Assembly (NCBI GenBank): GCA_965662265.1
Contig: CBFIGX010000009.1
Span: 1-64,000, forward strand
From: CBFIGX01 sp965662265
GTDB lineage: Bacteria > Bacteroidota > Bacteroidia > Flavobacteriales > UBA7430
Length of the DNA stretch: 64,000 bases
Direction of reading: 5' to 3'
The translations under genes and the position numbers were made by a program. Below, piece by piece: positions 54,377 to 62,842 of the stretch (positions are counted from its first letter, which is position 1; each line of letters opens with the position of its first letter). The notes under the pieces are model-generated. The model ran no database searches. It had not been told where the DNA came from and saw only the letters and a program-made list of their open reading frames with translations.

Positions 54377-55405
54377 GTGTTAATCGACTTAAATCTAACT
54401 TGGGACATTAAACAAATTGATGTAAATTTGAACATTCAAATACTCAGTAAGTTGGAACACGCATTACAGTTGTCTTATGAGTTTTTTTTAAACTCAATTA
54501 ACTATTTATTAGAGCCTAATAAAAGGGTGTATATACCATATTTGCTGAGCTCTGGATTGCTTGCCACCTATGTATTTTATCGTAAAAAAAGATCTATTAG
54601 TCTTTGGCGATATTTATTTTCAAAAAAAATATGGTGGAGTAATTCAGCAAAAGTAGATTATGGATTTTTATTATTTAACAGCATAATAAAGGTCTTATTT
54701 ATTATTCCACTATTGATTCTTGGAGAAAGATGGGCTATTACAATAAACGATGTTCTCATCTCTTTATTTGGATTTCCAAACTTTGGATTAAACTATGTGT
54801 GGGGGATTATACTTTACACTTTTTGCCTTACAATAGTAGCAGATTTTTTCACTTACATCATACATTATATGATGCACAGGGTACCTTTTTTATGGGAGTT
54901 TCATAAAGTACACCATTCTGCAGATAGTCTTAACCCTTTTACACAATATCGTATTCATCCCATTGAACTAGTACTCAACAATATTAAAACGATAATAGCC
55001 ATTGGTCTTACTACTGGAGTTTTTTACTATTTGGTAGGCTTCCAGCTGCAAAAAACAACATTAATAGGAGTAAATATTTTTAGTTTTATATTTTTGAGTT
55101 TTGGTGCTAACCTAAGGCATTCTCATGTTAAATTAAGTTACTACAACTGGCTTGAATATTTTCTCATAAGTCCTTTTCAACATCAAATCCATCATAGTAA
55201 TAACAAAGCACATTTCGATAAAAACCTAGGATCAAAATTGGCCATTTGGGATTATTTGTTTGGTACACTCATTCGTTCCAATGAGGTTGGTAAAATTGAA
55301 TTTGGCCTAGGTAAAGATAACGACATCAAACACAATTTACTCAAGAGCCTATACAAACCCTTCGTAAACGTTTACAAATATTTTAGAAGATCTAAAGTTT
55401 TGTAA
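54377..55405 (+). CDS. sterol desaturase / fatty acid hydroxylase superfamily membrane protein
   Basis: The 342-residue protein has several membrane segments and the superfamily's histidine clusters: HYMMHR (163-168), HKVHH (176-180) and HQIHH (269-273), which hold a di-iron centre. Such enzymes hydroxylate or desaturate lipids; the substrate is unknown. The frame opens at GTG (54377); no ATG gives a complete N-terminus. Two glycosyltransferase genes follow on the same strand. Confidence 0.85.
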   Translation: MLIDLNLTWDIKQIDVNLNIQILSKLEHALQLSYEFFLNSINYLLEPNKRVYIPYLLSSGLLATYVFYRKKRSISLWRYLFSKKIWWSNSAKVDYGFLLFNSIIKVLFIIPLLILGERWAITINDVLISLFGFPNFGLNYVWGIILYTFCLTIVADFFTYIIHYMMHRVPFLWEFHKVHHSADSLNPFTQYRIHPIELVLNNIKTIIAIGLTTGVFYYLVGFQLQKTTLIGVNIFSFIFLSFGANLRHSHVKLSYYNWLEYFLISPFQHQIHHSNNKAHFDKNLGSKLAIWDYLFGTLIRSNEVGKIEFGLGKDNDIKHNLLKSLYKPFVNVYKYFRRSKVL

Positions 55406-55506
55406 ACCAGATTAACACAAAGTTAGGACTGTAATTTAGACATTTGACTTACTTCTATACAGTGTATTAATTGCTTTACGCTACCCGAATACCTATCTTC
55501 GTGATA

Positions 55507-56634
55507 ATGAAAAGAAAAGGCTGCAATAGAGTTATTGTCTCAGTAACTAACGACCTAAGTACCGATCAACGGGTAAAAAAAGTATGCCACAGCCTACAAA
55601 ATTTGGGATACGACATATTATTGGTGGGTCGTCAATTACCGGACAGCATTGAGCTATGCAGACCCTACAGTTGTATACGGATGAAGCTCATATTTAATAA
55701 AGGGGTCTTATTTTATGCCGAATATAACTTAAGACTTTTTCTTCTACTACTTTTTTCAAGAGTAAGCATATTACACTCTAACGATTTAGACACTTTACTA
55801 GCTAACTATTTAGCGGCTAAAATTAGAAATAAACCTATAGTTTATGATTCGCACGAATATTTCACTGGTGTTCCTGAGATTCAAGACAAACCTTTTGTGA
55901 AAAGTGTTTGGACAAGCATAGAAAAATGGATCTTCCCTAAATTAAATCATATTATTACAGTAAACTACTCTATAGCTAAATTGTATAAAGAATTGTATGG
56001 TAAAAAATTACGTGTAATAAGAAATATGCCAATGATAGAAAATGTTGAAAGATTGTACAGTAAAAAAGAATTAGGCCTACCTTCTGATAAGTCTATTATT
56101 ATTACACAAGGTGCTGGTATAAATAGAGATCGTGGTATTGAAGAGGCTGTAGAAGCTATGCAATATTTACCTCATGTGTTATTGCTAATTATTGGAAATG
56201 GTGACAGCATCCCTTATCTAAAAGAAAGTGTTAAAAAACTCGGATTACAAAAGTCTGTAATCTTTAAGCAGAGAATGCCATATGCTAAAATGATGCAATA
56301 TACACATCAGGCTAAACTAGGTCTTAGCCTAGACAAAAACACGAATATAAATTATCGCTTTAGTTTACCGAACAAACTCTTCGATTATATTCATGCTGGC
56401 GTACCTGTATTAGCAACAAGAGTTACCGAAGTTGAAAACATAGTTACAAAATACAATATAGGATTATTTGTAGAGAACCATAAACCTAAACACATTGCCT
56501 CAAAAATTGAAAAAGCATTAACAGACCAAAACTTAAGAGCAAGTTGGACAACTAACTTACCTATAGCTGCCAAAGAACTTCATTGGGAACACGAACAAAA
56601 ACATCTAGAAGAAGTTTACGCTGAGTTTGAATGA
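55507..56634 (+). CDS. GT-B glycosyltransferase (family 4-like)
   Basis: I use the ATG at 55507 (MKRKGCNRVIVSVTNDLSTDQRV); the longer TTG reading adds residues not typical of the family. The 375-residue protein has an N-terminal Rossmann half with SNDLDTLLA and YDSHEYFTG, and a C-terminal half with RDRGIEEAVEAMQYL, IIGNGD and the donor-site segment FDYIHAGVPVLAT. It probably adds a sugar to a surface glycan or lipid. It overlaps the next gene by eight bases. Confidence 0.85.
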   Translation: MKRKGCNRVIVSVTNDLSTDQRVKKVCHSLQNLGYDILLVGRQLPDSIELCRPYSCIRMKLIFNKGVLFYAEYNLRLFLLLLFSRVSILHSNDLDTLLANYLAAKIRNKPIVYDSHEYFTGVPEIQDKPFVKSVWTSIEKWIFPKLNHIITVNYSIAKLYKELYGKKLRVIRNMPMIENVERLYSKKELGLPSDKSIIITQGAGINRDRGIEEAVEAMQYLPHVLLLIIGNGDSIPYLKESVKKLGLQKSVIFKQRMPYAKMMQYTHQAKLGLSLDKNTNINYRFSLPNKLFDYIHAGVPVLATRVTEVENIVTKYNIGLFVENHKPKHIASKIEKALTDQNLRASWTTNLPIAAKELHWEHEQKHLEEVYAEFE

Positions 56635-57748
56635 GCAAAAACTACATATCGTATCTTTTGACATTCCTTATCCAGCGAACTACGGTGGTGTAATTGATGT
56701 GTTCTTCAAAGTAAAAGCATTAGCTAATCATGGGGTTCAAATTTATTTACACTGTTTTGAATATGGAAGAGAACACCAACCAGTATTAGAAGGTTTATGT
56801 AAACATGTATTTTACTACAAAAGAGACAAGCATTGGCGACACCTATTTAGCACCTACCCATTTATTGTAAATTCTAGAAAATCACCTGAACTTTTAACCA
56901 ATCTTAAATCAGTAGTGGCCCCCATTATATATGAGGGACATCATTGCACCTACTTTCTAAATCACCCCGATTTAAAAGATCATACACAATATGTGAGAAC
57001 ACATAATGTAGAACCTGACTATTACAGACAACTGGCATTAAAAGAGAAAAACTTCTTAAAGAAATTATATTTCTATTTAGAATATCGAAAATTAACCAAA
57101 TATGAGACAGTTTTATCAAAAGCCGATGCTCTGTTAGTCATTTCGATGAAAGACAAACTTCATTACGACACCATTGTTAAGAGCTACTATATTAAAGCTT
57201 TTCACCAAGAAAAAGAAGTTAGCAGTATACTAGGAAAGGGAGAATATGCCGTATATCATGGCAATCTAAGTGTTTCAGAAAATGAAGACGCAGTATTATT
57301 TTTAATTAATAAAGTATTTAAACACCTAAACATTAATCTAGTGATTACAGGCAAACGACCTAGCTCTAAACTAAGGAAGATTGTTTTAAAATATCCAAAT
57401 ATTCGACTGGTAGAAAATCCGCAAAATAAATTATTAAATCAGCTCTTAAAACAAGCTCATGTGCATGTACTTCCTACCTTTCAAGATACTGGTATTAAAC
57501 TCAAACTTTTAAAATCTTTATATGTTGGTAGACACTGTATTGCTAACACACATATGGTTGCAAATACAGGATTAGAAAATACTTGCATTATTGCAGATTC
57601 TGCAAAAGAATGGATTCAATCCTTGAAAAATATAGAAGAATTAAGTTGGACGGCTGAGGACATCAACAATCGGAAAAAGAACCTAGCTATGTTTAACACC
57701 TCTGATGAAGCTCAAAAACTTATCAAAATTCTAATTGAACAGACTTAA
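56627..57748 (+). CDS. glycosyltransferase (TTG start, overlaps preceding gene)
   Basis: The 373-residue protein starts with KLHIVSFDIPYPANYGG, typical of GT-B enzymes, and has GEYAVYHGNLSVSENEDAVLFLI, VHVLPTFQDTGIKLKLL and a C-terminal nucleotide-sugar site. The frame opens at TTG at 56627, eight bases inside the previous gene; the nearby ATG at 56631 is in another frame. Coupled translation with its neighbour suggests the pair build the same glycan. Its 3' end overlaps convergent ftsE by 26 bases. Confidence 0.82.
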   Translation: MNEQKLHIVSFDIPYPANYGGVIDVFFKVKALANHGVQIYLHCFEYGREHQPVLEGLCKHVFYYKRDKHWRHLFSTYPFIVNSRKSPELLTNLKSVVAPIIYEGHHCTYFLNHPDLKDHTQYVRTHNVEPDYYRQLALKEKNFLKKLYFYLEYRKLTKYETVLSKADALLVISMKDKLHYDTIVKSYYIKAFHQEKEVSSILGKGEYAVYHGNLSVSENEDAVLFLINKVFKHLNINLVITGKRPSSKLRKIVLKYPNIRLVENPQNKLLNQLLKQAHVHVLPTFQDTGIKLKLLKSLYVGRHCIANTHMVANTGLENTCIIADSAKEWIQSLKNIEELSWTAEDINNRKKNLAMFNTSDEAQKLIKILIEQT

Positions 57749-58403
57749 CTGTACCATCCTCACATTTGATGATCTGAGAAGGGAAATCTTTAATCAATGA
57801 ATAATCATGAGTAGCCATAAATATCGCCTTTCCTTTATCTTGAATAGCTTTAAGAACCTTCATAATTTCTCTAGAGGTTTCTGGATCTAAATTCCCAGTT
57901 GGCTCATCAGCCAGCAATAAATCTGGCTCATTTAATAACGATCTTGCAATAGCCACCCGTTGCTGTTCACCTCCAGATAGTTCATGGGGCATTTTGTACC
58001 CTTTATTAGCCATACCAACTTGTTCTAACACTTCATTTATTCTATTATTAATTTTTGACATTTCAGACCAACCTGTAACCTTAAGAACAAAATGTAAATT
58101 ATCTTTTACTGTTCTATCTGAGAGCAATTGAAAATCTTGAAAGACGACACCAATACCACGTCGTAAATAAGGTATATCCCTTTCTTTGAGACTAACTAAA
58201 TCGTAAGACACAACACTGCCCTCTCCTTCTTGTAAAGGTAAATCACCGTAAAGTGTTTTAAACAAACTTGATTTCCCAGAGCCAGTTTTGCCAATTAAAT
58301 ATATAAACTCTCCCTGATACAATTCAAATGAGACATTAGAAAGCACCAAATGATCTTTTTGGTAAATTCTTGCATCATTCAGTTTAATAATAGGTAAAGA
58401 CAT
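57723..58403 (-). CDS. ftsE: FtsE-like ABC ATPase
   Basis: The 226-residue ATPase has Walker A GKTGSGKSS, signature LSGGEQQR and Walker B LLLADEPTGNLD, plus the FtsE-type VFQDFQLL Q-loop. FtsE works with FtsX to activate cell-wall hydrolases at division. No ftsX lies next to it here, so another partner cannot be ruled out. It is 11 bases downstream of the LPP20 lipoprotein gene. Confidence 0.83.
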   Translation of the reverse strand: MSLPIIKLNDARIYQKDHLVLSNVSFELYQGEFIYLIGKTGSGKSSLFKTLYGDLPLQEGEGSVVSYDLVSLKERDIPYLRRGIGVVFQDFQLLSDRTVKDNLHFVLKVTGWSEMSKINNRINEVLEQVGMANKGYKMPHELSGGEQQRVAIARSLLNEPDLLLADEPTGNLDPETSREIMKVLKAIQDKGKAIFMATHDYSLIKDFPSQIIKCEDGTVKSVQLEF

Positions 58404-58414
58404 AATTAGGATAT

Positions 58415-59767
58415 CTAGTGTTGAGTATTAATATTCCCTTCTAAGTATTTTATAAAAGGCCTTAAGGCGTCCCATTCAAAATTTTCTAAGGAACGTTGAT
58501 AAGCATTTATTCCAGCTGTAGGAAAAGAAGCTTGCACCCCTTTTAATTCTCTCATTTGCTTTTGAAAAATGAGATGTCCATCTACATCAAATACTTCAAA
58601 TGTATAGTGTAATAAAGCGGTATGCATATGATTATTGGTTAAACCTCTTGCTGTATTTGCATTTATAATTATTTGATAATGAAAGCTATCATCTTCTACC
58701 AATTCAAAACCTTTGCTTCTAAAGTAAGAACTTGCATAGGCCCGCATAATGTCTTGATCCATATCTTTATTAAGATTTAGTTCTTGCGACTTGATAGATA
58801 ACTTAGGCCATAATGTTGTAACACTTAACTCTAATTGCTTTTCAGGAAATGCTAATAAATCAGAAATCCATTTAGCATTCGTTGTTGTCCAAATAAGCGA
58901 TTCCCAGTCTAAAATAATACGAATAAAATGGTTCTTCCTATGAACATCAATAGAGGAAGCATTCATTGAAATCTTTCCATTTTGATCTGAAAACACACGA
59001 TCTGGTACACCTTGAATAGAACTTCTCACCCTAAAGGGTAATTGTGAAATTTCCACGTCAACAATAAAGTGCTCATCTGATATATCATTCCCCATAAGAA
59101 TAATATTTCGGTGTTGTTGATTTTCGGGAATTGAAAAATTGATTGAAGAATGAGCCTCAGACAACAACTCAAAACATAATACATCTATTGGTTTGCTCAG
59201 TTTTGGATGATTTAAAATATCATGCATATGCATTTTAAGCTTATCTAAAGCTTTTAATGCATAATGCACACGGTTAACAAAGTCATTTTTCGGATCTGAC
59301 TTTAAGGCAAGTTGATAAAATGAATAGGCTTGATCTAAGGATTTTTGCCTACGCTTATCCTTAATTTGTTCCCATAACGACTTAGATAAACTATAATACA
59401 AGTAGTAATTGTTTTCATCTTCCCAACTATTAACTAACCTATATCCTTCTAAATCTTTATGAGTTTCCATTTGTATTAAAGACTGGAATTCGTCTCTGTA
59501 GGTCTCTCCCTTGTCAACTTGATGAAAAATACTTTCACTGCTAATGCGAACAGAAATTTCACTACTAAGGTCCATTAGAGCATTTTTTTTAGCAACAGAC
59601 TGATAATCGTCATTATTCTTAGAGGCTTTGGCAATTCCTATGTAATCAAAATCAGAAATAGGGCGAGACAACACCCAATTTGGCTTCTTAACAGATTGAG
59701 TTTCTTGTACCTGTTGTGATGAAGTACAAGAGATGAAAAGCATAAATAAAACGATTAGATTTCTCAT
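58415..59767 (-). CDS. LPP20 family lipoprotein
   Basis: The 450-residue lipoprotein (signal MRNLIVLFMLFISC, lipobox Cys14) has the LPP20 domain in its first 130 residues (YIGIAKASKNNDDYQSVAKK, ALMDLSSEISVRI), followed by a helical segment and a long C-terminal region with a PEGA-like or LpoB-like look. The function is not established. It overlaps the stop of the upstream CsgG-like gene by one base (TTAATG on the coding strand), indicating coupled translation. Confidence 0.8.
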   Translation of the reverse strand: MRNLIVLFMLFISCTSSQQVQETQSVKKPNWVLSRPISDFDYIGIAKASKNNDDYQSVAKKNALMDLSSEISVRISSESIFHQVDKGETYRDEFQSLIQMETHKDLEGYRLVNSWEDENNYYLYYSLSKSLWEQIKDKRRQKSLDQAYSFYQLALKSDPKNDFVNRVHYALKALDKLKMHMHDILNHPKLSKPIDVLCFELLSEAHSSINFSIPENQQHRNIILMGNDISDEHFIVDVEISQLPFRVRSSIQGVPDRVFSDQNGKISMNASSIDVHRKNHFIRIILDWESLIWTTTNAKWISDLLAFPEKQLELSVTTLWPKLSIKSQELNLNKDMDQDIMRAYASSYFRSKGFELVEDDSFHYQIIINANTARGLTNNHMHTALLHYTFEVFDVDGHLIFQKQMRELKGVQASFPTAGINAYQRSLENFEWDALRPFIKYLEGNINTQH

Positions 59768-61146
59768 TAATTCTCTTCGGGGTTGTATGAGTTAATCTCA
59801 TCAACAGCCATGGCACTAACCTCTTTTAAAGCAGAAATTTTAAGTGCCTCTACAGTCTGTAGATCTCTTGAAGATTTAAGTAAGTCAGACAACCGTCTTT
59901 TATCTTTATTACTGTCGTAACGGACATCTTCAGGACTATCTTTATCTTGAGATACCCAATCTCCAGGTATTAAGTTATTATTATTACCATCAAATGTAGC
60001 ATAAGCAACACTATGTATCTTGGTACTATTTACTAAATCGGTTGCAAGAATTTCACCTGTTTCAGTGGAAATTAATTTATATTCTATACTTAACACAACA
60101 GAGTTCTCTCCTTTGTATACGTCATAAAATACCTTTCTATATTTAGTAACTATATCGTGCTTTTTAGTACTTGGATTGTAATACTTTTTTGCGTAAGATT
60201 CCCAACCTTTTTTCCGGGTTGGTTTTAATTTTGTTTTTTGAATGTCAATACTTACCAAACGACCTATCAATAATGCTTTAGCTCCAAAAAGATCACCTGC
60301 TTGAGCTGCTGTCTGAGCATCAACTATCCCACTAAGACCTAATTCTTGTTCCGCGATTATAGACTCTATGTGAACTCTGTCAATAATTTTAATAAAAGGA
60401 TTTTTATTTTTCACTAACAGATTTAAGAACTGTGACTCAAATGCTTTGTGCAAGTTCTTGACGTTTGTTGCATTCTCGAAGGCTAACATAGCTATAGGAT
60501 ATTGTCCTTCCTTTAGGGCATATGCAATAAGTTTATCTGTTTCTTTGTAAGAATTCGTTTTTTTAAATAAATAATATGCTTCCCTATACTTATTCTGCTC
60601 CAATGCTTTATTCGCCTTCCGATATATAGGCTCTAACCTCGCAAATGTTTTTAGTTCACCTGCATCTTTATAGTTAGGATTTAAACTTATTATCTCATCT
60701 AAGATGGAGATACCTGCATCAAAGTCCTCTTTATCTAAGTGCGATATGGCTTTTTGATACAAATCATCTAAATAAACCTCTACGTCTTGTTTGTAGTAAT
60801 CAAAATAATAAGCAGGAACATCTAATTGAACAGAGTAACGACTTGCTGAAGTCTGATATTCTTTAACTTTTAGATAACTATATACAGCTTCTTTGTACTG
60901 GTTTAAATTATGTAGTTTAAAAAATTCAGCTAAATAGTCGTCTATAACTAACTGACCAGTTCTCTTGAAAGCAATAGCTGCGTCTATATTATTACTCTTT
61001 CTTTGAAGAGCATTCAAATAATACGATGCAGCCTCCACATACATACCCTGCTGCTCAAATGCAAGTCCTTTTTTATACATCTTCTTTGACCCCGAACAAG
61101 CCAACAAAACAATACTAAAAGACAGAAGTAATAAGGTTTTTTTCAT
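59767..61146 (-). CDS. lipoprotein with TPR-like and CsgG-like regions
   Basis: The 459-residue lipoprotein (signal ending LLACSGSKK, Cys17) has repeated helix pairs resembling TPR units (about 20-210; FEQQGMYVEAASYYLNALQR and similar) and a C-terminal part (about 240-380) with the CsgG pattern: IKIIDRVHIESIIAEQEL, then DLFGAKALLIGRLVSI and a YKLISTETGEIL strand. CsgG-type lipoproteins form or assist outer-membrane export pores. Pairing with an LPP20 lipoprotein is a recurring arrangement. Exact function unknown. Confidence 0.77.
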   Translation of the reverse strand: MKKTLLLLSFSIVLLACSGSKKMYKKGLAFEQQGMYVEAASYYLNALQRKSNNIDAAIAFKRTGQLVIDDYLAEFFKLHNLNQYKEAVYSYLKVKEYQTSASRYSVQLDVPAYYFDYYKQDVEVYLDDLYQKAISHLDKEDFDAGISILDEIISLNPNYKDAGELKTFARLEPIYRKANKALEQNKYREAYYLFKKTNSYKETDKLIAYALKEGQYPIAMLAFENATNVKNLHKAFESQFLNLLVKNKNPFIKIIDRVHIESIIAEQELGLSGIVDAQTAAQAGDLFGAKALLIGRLVSIDIQKTKLKPTRKKGWESYAKKYYNPSTKKHDIVTKYRKVFYDVYKGENSVVLSIEYKLISTETGEILATDLVNSTKIHSVAYATFDGNNNNLIPGDWVSQDKDSPEDVRYDSNKDKRRLSDLLKSSRDLQTVEALKISALKEVSAMAVDEINSYNPEEN

Positions 61147-61162
61147 TCTAGTGAATTTTAAA

Positions 61163-61170
61163 CAAATATA
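61163..61170 (-). promoter_or_regulatory. -7 promoter motif for the CsgG-like / LPP20 / ftsE transcript
   Basis: The minus strand reads TATATTTG, an exact TAnnTTTG match, 16 bases before the ATG at 61146. Confidence 0.5.
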
Positions 61171-61206
61171 AAAAGATATTCATCTTAGTGCTTCATTCAA
61201 TTTCTT

Positions 61207-61214
61207 TACTTTTG
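61207..61214 (+). promoter_or_regulatory. -7 promoter motif for yaaA
   Basis: TACTTTTG, fitting TAnnTTTG, 14 bases before the ATG at 61229. Confidence 0.5.
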
Positions 61215-61228
61215 TATAAACCACATTT

Positions 61229-61981
61229 ATGCATATAATTATTTCTCCCGCGAAAACACTAGATATGGAAAAGCAAGGTTTTGAAATAAATCATAGCCAA
61301 TCACCATTTCTATCAGAAGCTCAAGAACTTGTAAAAGAACTTGTGAAATTGACTAGTACTGATATTCAGAAACTAATGAAAGTAAGTGACAAAATTGCAT
61401 CACTTAACGCAGAACGATATTCTAATTGGAGACTTCCTTTCACGACAGATAATTCAAAGGCTGCTATATTTTCTTTTAAAGGCGACGTATACACTGGCAT
61501 AGAAGCTACTACTTTAAGTAATGAAGAGTTAAATTACACACAAACTCACCTCAGTATTCTTTCAGGATTATATGGCTTACTCAAACCATTTGATCTTATG
61601 CAAGCTTATAGACTAGAAATGGGAACTAAACTTCAAAACAATAAAGGTAAAAACCTTTACGAATTTTGGGGAGCTAAGATTGCAAAAGAACTTAATAAGA
61701 AAGATAGTAAATGGATTATCAATTTGGCTTCTAACGAATATTTTAAGGTCGTTGACAAAACAACACTAAAAGCACGAGTTATTACTCCCATCTTTAAAGA
61801 TGAGAAAAATGGCGTATATAAAGTAGTGAGTTTCTTTGCAAAAAAAGCCAGAGGCATGATGGTTCGCTACATGGCACAAAACAAAGTCTCGGATATTGAA
61901 GACATTAAGAAATTTAATCTCGGCGGGTACACATATAGCGAACAACTATCAAAAGGTAACGACTGGGTATTTATAAGATGA
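61229..61981 (+). CDS. yaaA: peroxide stress protein YaaA (UPF0246)
   Basis: The 250-residue protein has the family start MHIIISPAKTLDM, FKGDVYTGIEATTLS, LSGLYGLLKPFDLMQAYRLEMGT and NLASNEYFK. In E. coli YaaA lowers free iron during peroxide stress. It overlaps the next gene by four bases (ATGA), suggesting an operon. Confidence 0.93.
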   Translation: MHIIISPAKTLDMEKQGFEINHSQSPFLSEAQELVKELVKLTSTDIQKLMKVSDKIASLNAERYSNWRLPFTTDNSKAAIFSFKGDVYTGIEATTLSNEELNYTQTHLSILSGLYGLLKPFDLMQAYRLEMGTKLQNNKGKNLYEFWGAKIAKELNKKDSKWIINLASNEYFKVVDKTTLKARVITPIFKDEKNGVYKVVSFFAKKARGMMVRYMAQNKVSDIEDIKKFNLGGYTYSEQLSKGNDWVFIR

Positions 61982-62829
61982 GTATCGTAGGAAAACATAT
62001 TAATTTAGAAGTTGCTAGAGCATCAGAAATAGGGCTATTTTTAGATAACGAAGATCGCGAGTATGGAGGAATATTGTTACCAAAACGCTATGTACCTAAA
62101 GGAGTAGAAGTAGGTGATTATTTAGATGTTTTTATTTACAGAGATTCAGAAGATAGGATCATTGCTACCCGTCTAGAACCATATATCAAAATAGGCGAAT
62201 TCGCCTACCTCACAGTGAATAAAGTTGAATCTTATGGTGCTTTTGTTGACTGGGGTTTACCTAAAGACCTATTTGTACCTATTTCTCAACAGCGGGCACT
62301 TATGGAACTTGGAGGTTACTACTTGGTGTACGCCTACATAGATGAGCAAACAGATCGTATTGCAGCTACAGCAAAAGTTCATAGACACTTGCATAATGAG
62401 GGAGAAAACCTAGAGGTTGGACAAGAGGTAGACTTATTAATTTGTGATGAAACAGAATTAGGAGTCAGAGTAATTGTAAACAATGAGTTCTGGGGGCTAC
62501 TCTATCACAACGAAATCTTCCAATCCATAAGTGAGGGGCAAAAAACCAAAGGTTATATAAAAGGTATTCGTAATGAAGATGGAAAGATCGATGTAAGTCT
62601 TCAAAAAAGAGGCGTTGAAGAAGTTAAAGATGCAAGATCACAAATCATTGAAGCATTAGAAGATGCTGATGGGTATATTGCTCTTCATGACAAATCTGCA
62701 CCAGAAGACATCTATCAAGAGTTGGAGATGAGTAAGAAAGTTTTCAAAAAAGCAATCGGAAATCTTTACAGAGATAAAATGATTATTATCGATAAAGACG
62801 GTATACGTTTACCAAAAAAAAAGAAGTAA
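61978..62829 (+). CDS. CvfB-like S1 RNA-binding protein
   Basis: The 283-residue protein has S1-like beta-barrels (EFAYLTVNKVESYGAFVDWGLPKDLFVP near 78-105; VGQEVDLLICDETELGVRVIV; GYIKGIRNEDGKIDVSLQ) and a C-terminal winged-helix-like part ending in a lysine run. This matches the CvfB family of RNA-binding regulators. The specific RNA target is unknown. Confidence 0.87.
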   Translation: MSIVGKHINLEVARASEIGLFLDNEDREYGGILLPKRYVPKGVEVGDYLDVFIYRDSEDRIIATRLEPYIKIGEFAYLTVNKVESYGAFVDWGLPKDLFVPISQQRALMELGGYYLVYAYIDEQTDRIAATAKVHRHLHNEGENLEVGQEVDLLICDETELGVRVIVNNEFWGLLYHNEIFQSISEGQKTKGYIKGIRNEDGKIDVSLQKRGVEEVKDARSQIIEALEDADGYIALHDKSAPEDIYQELEMSKKVFKKAIGNLYRDKMIIIDKDGIRLPKKKK

Positions 62830-62842
62830 ACTAATGACGAGA

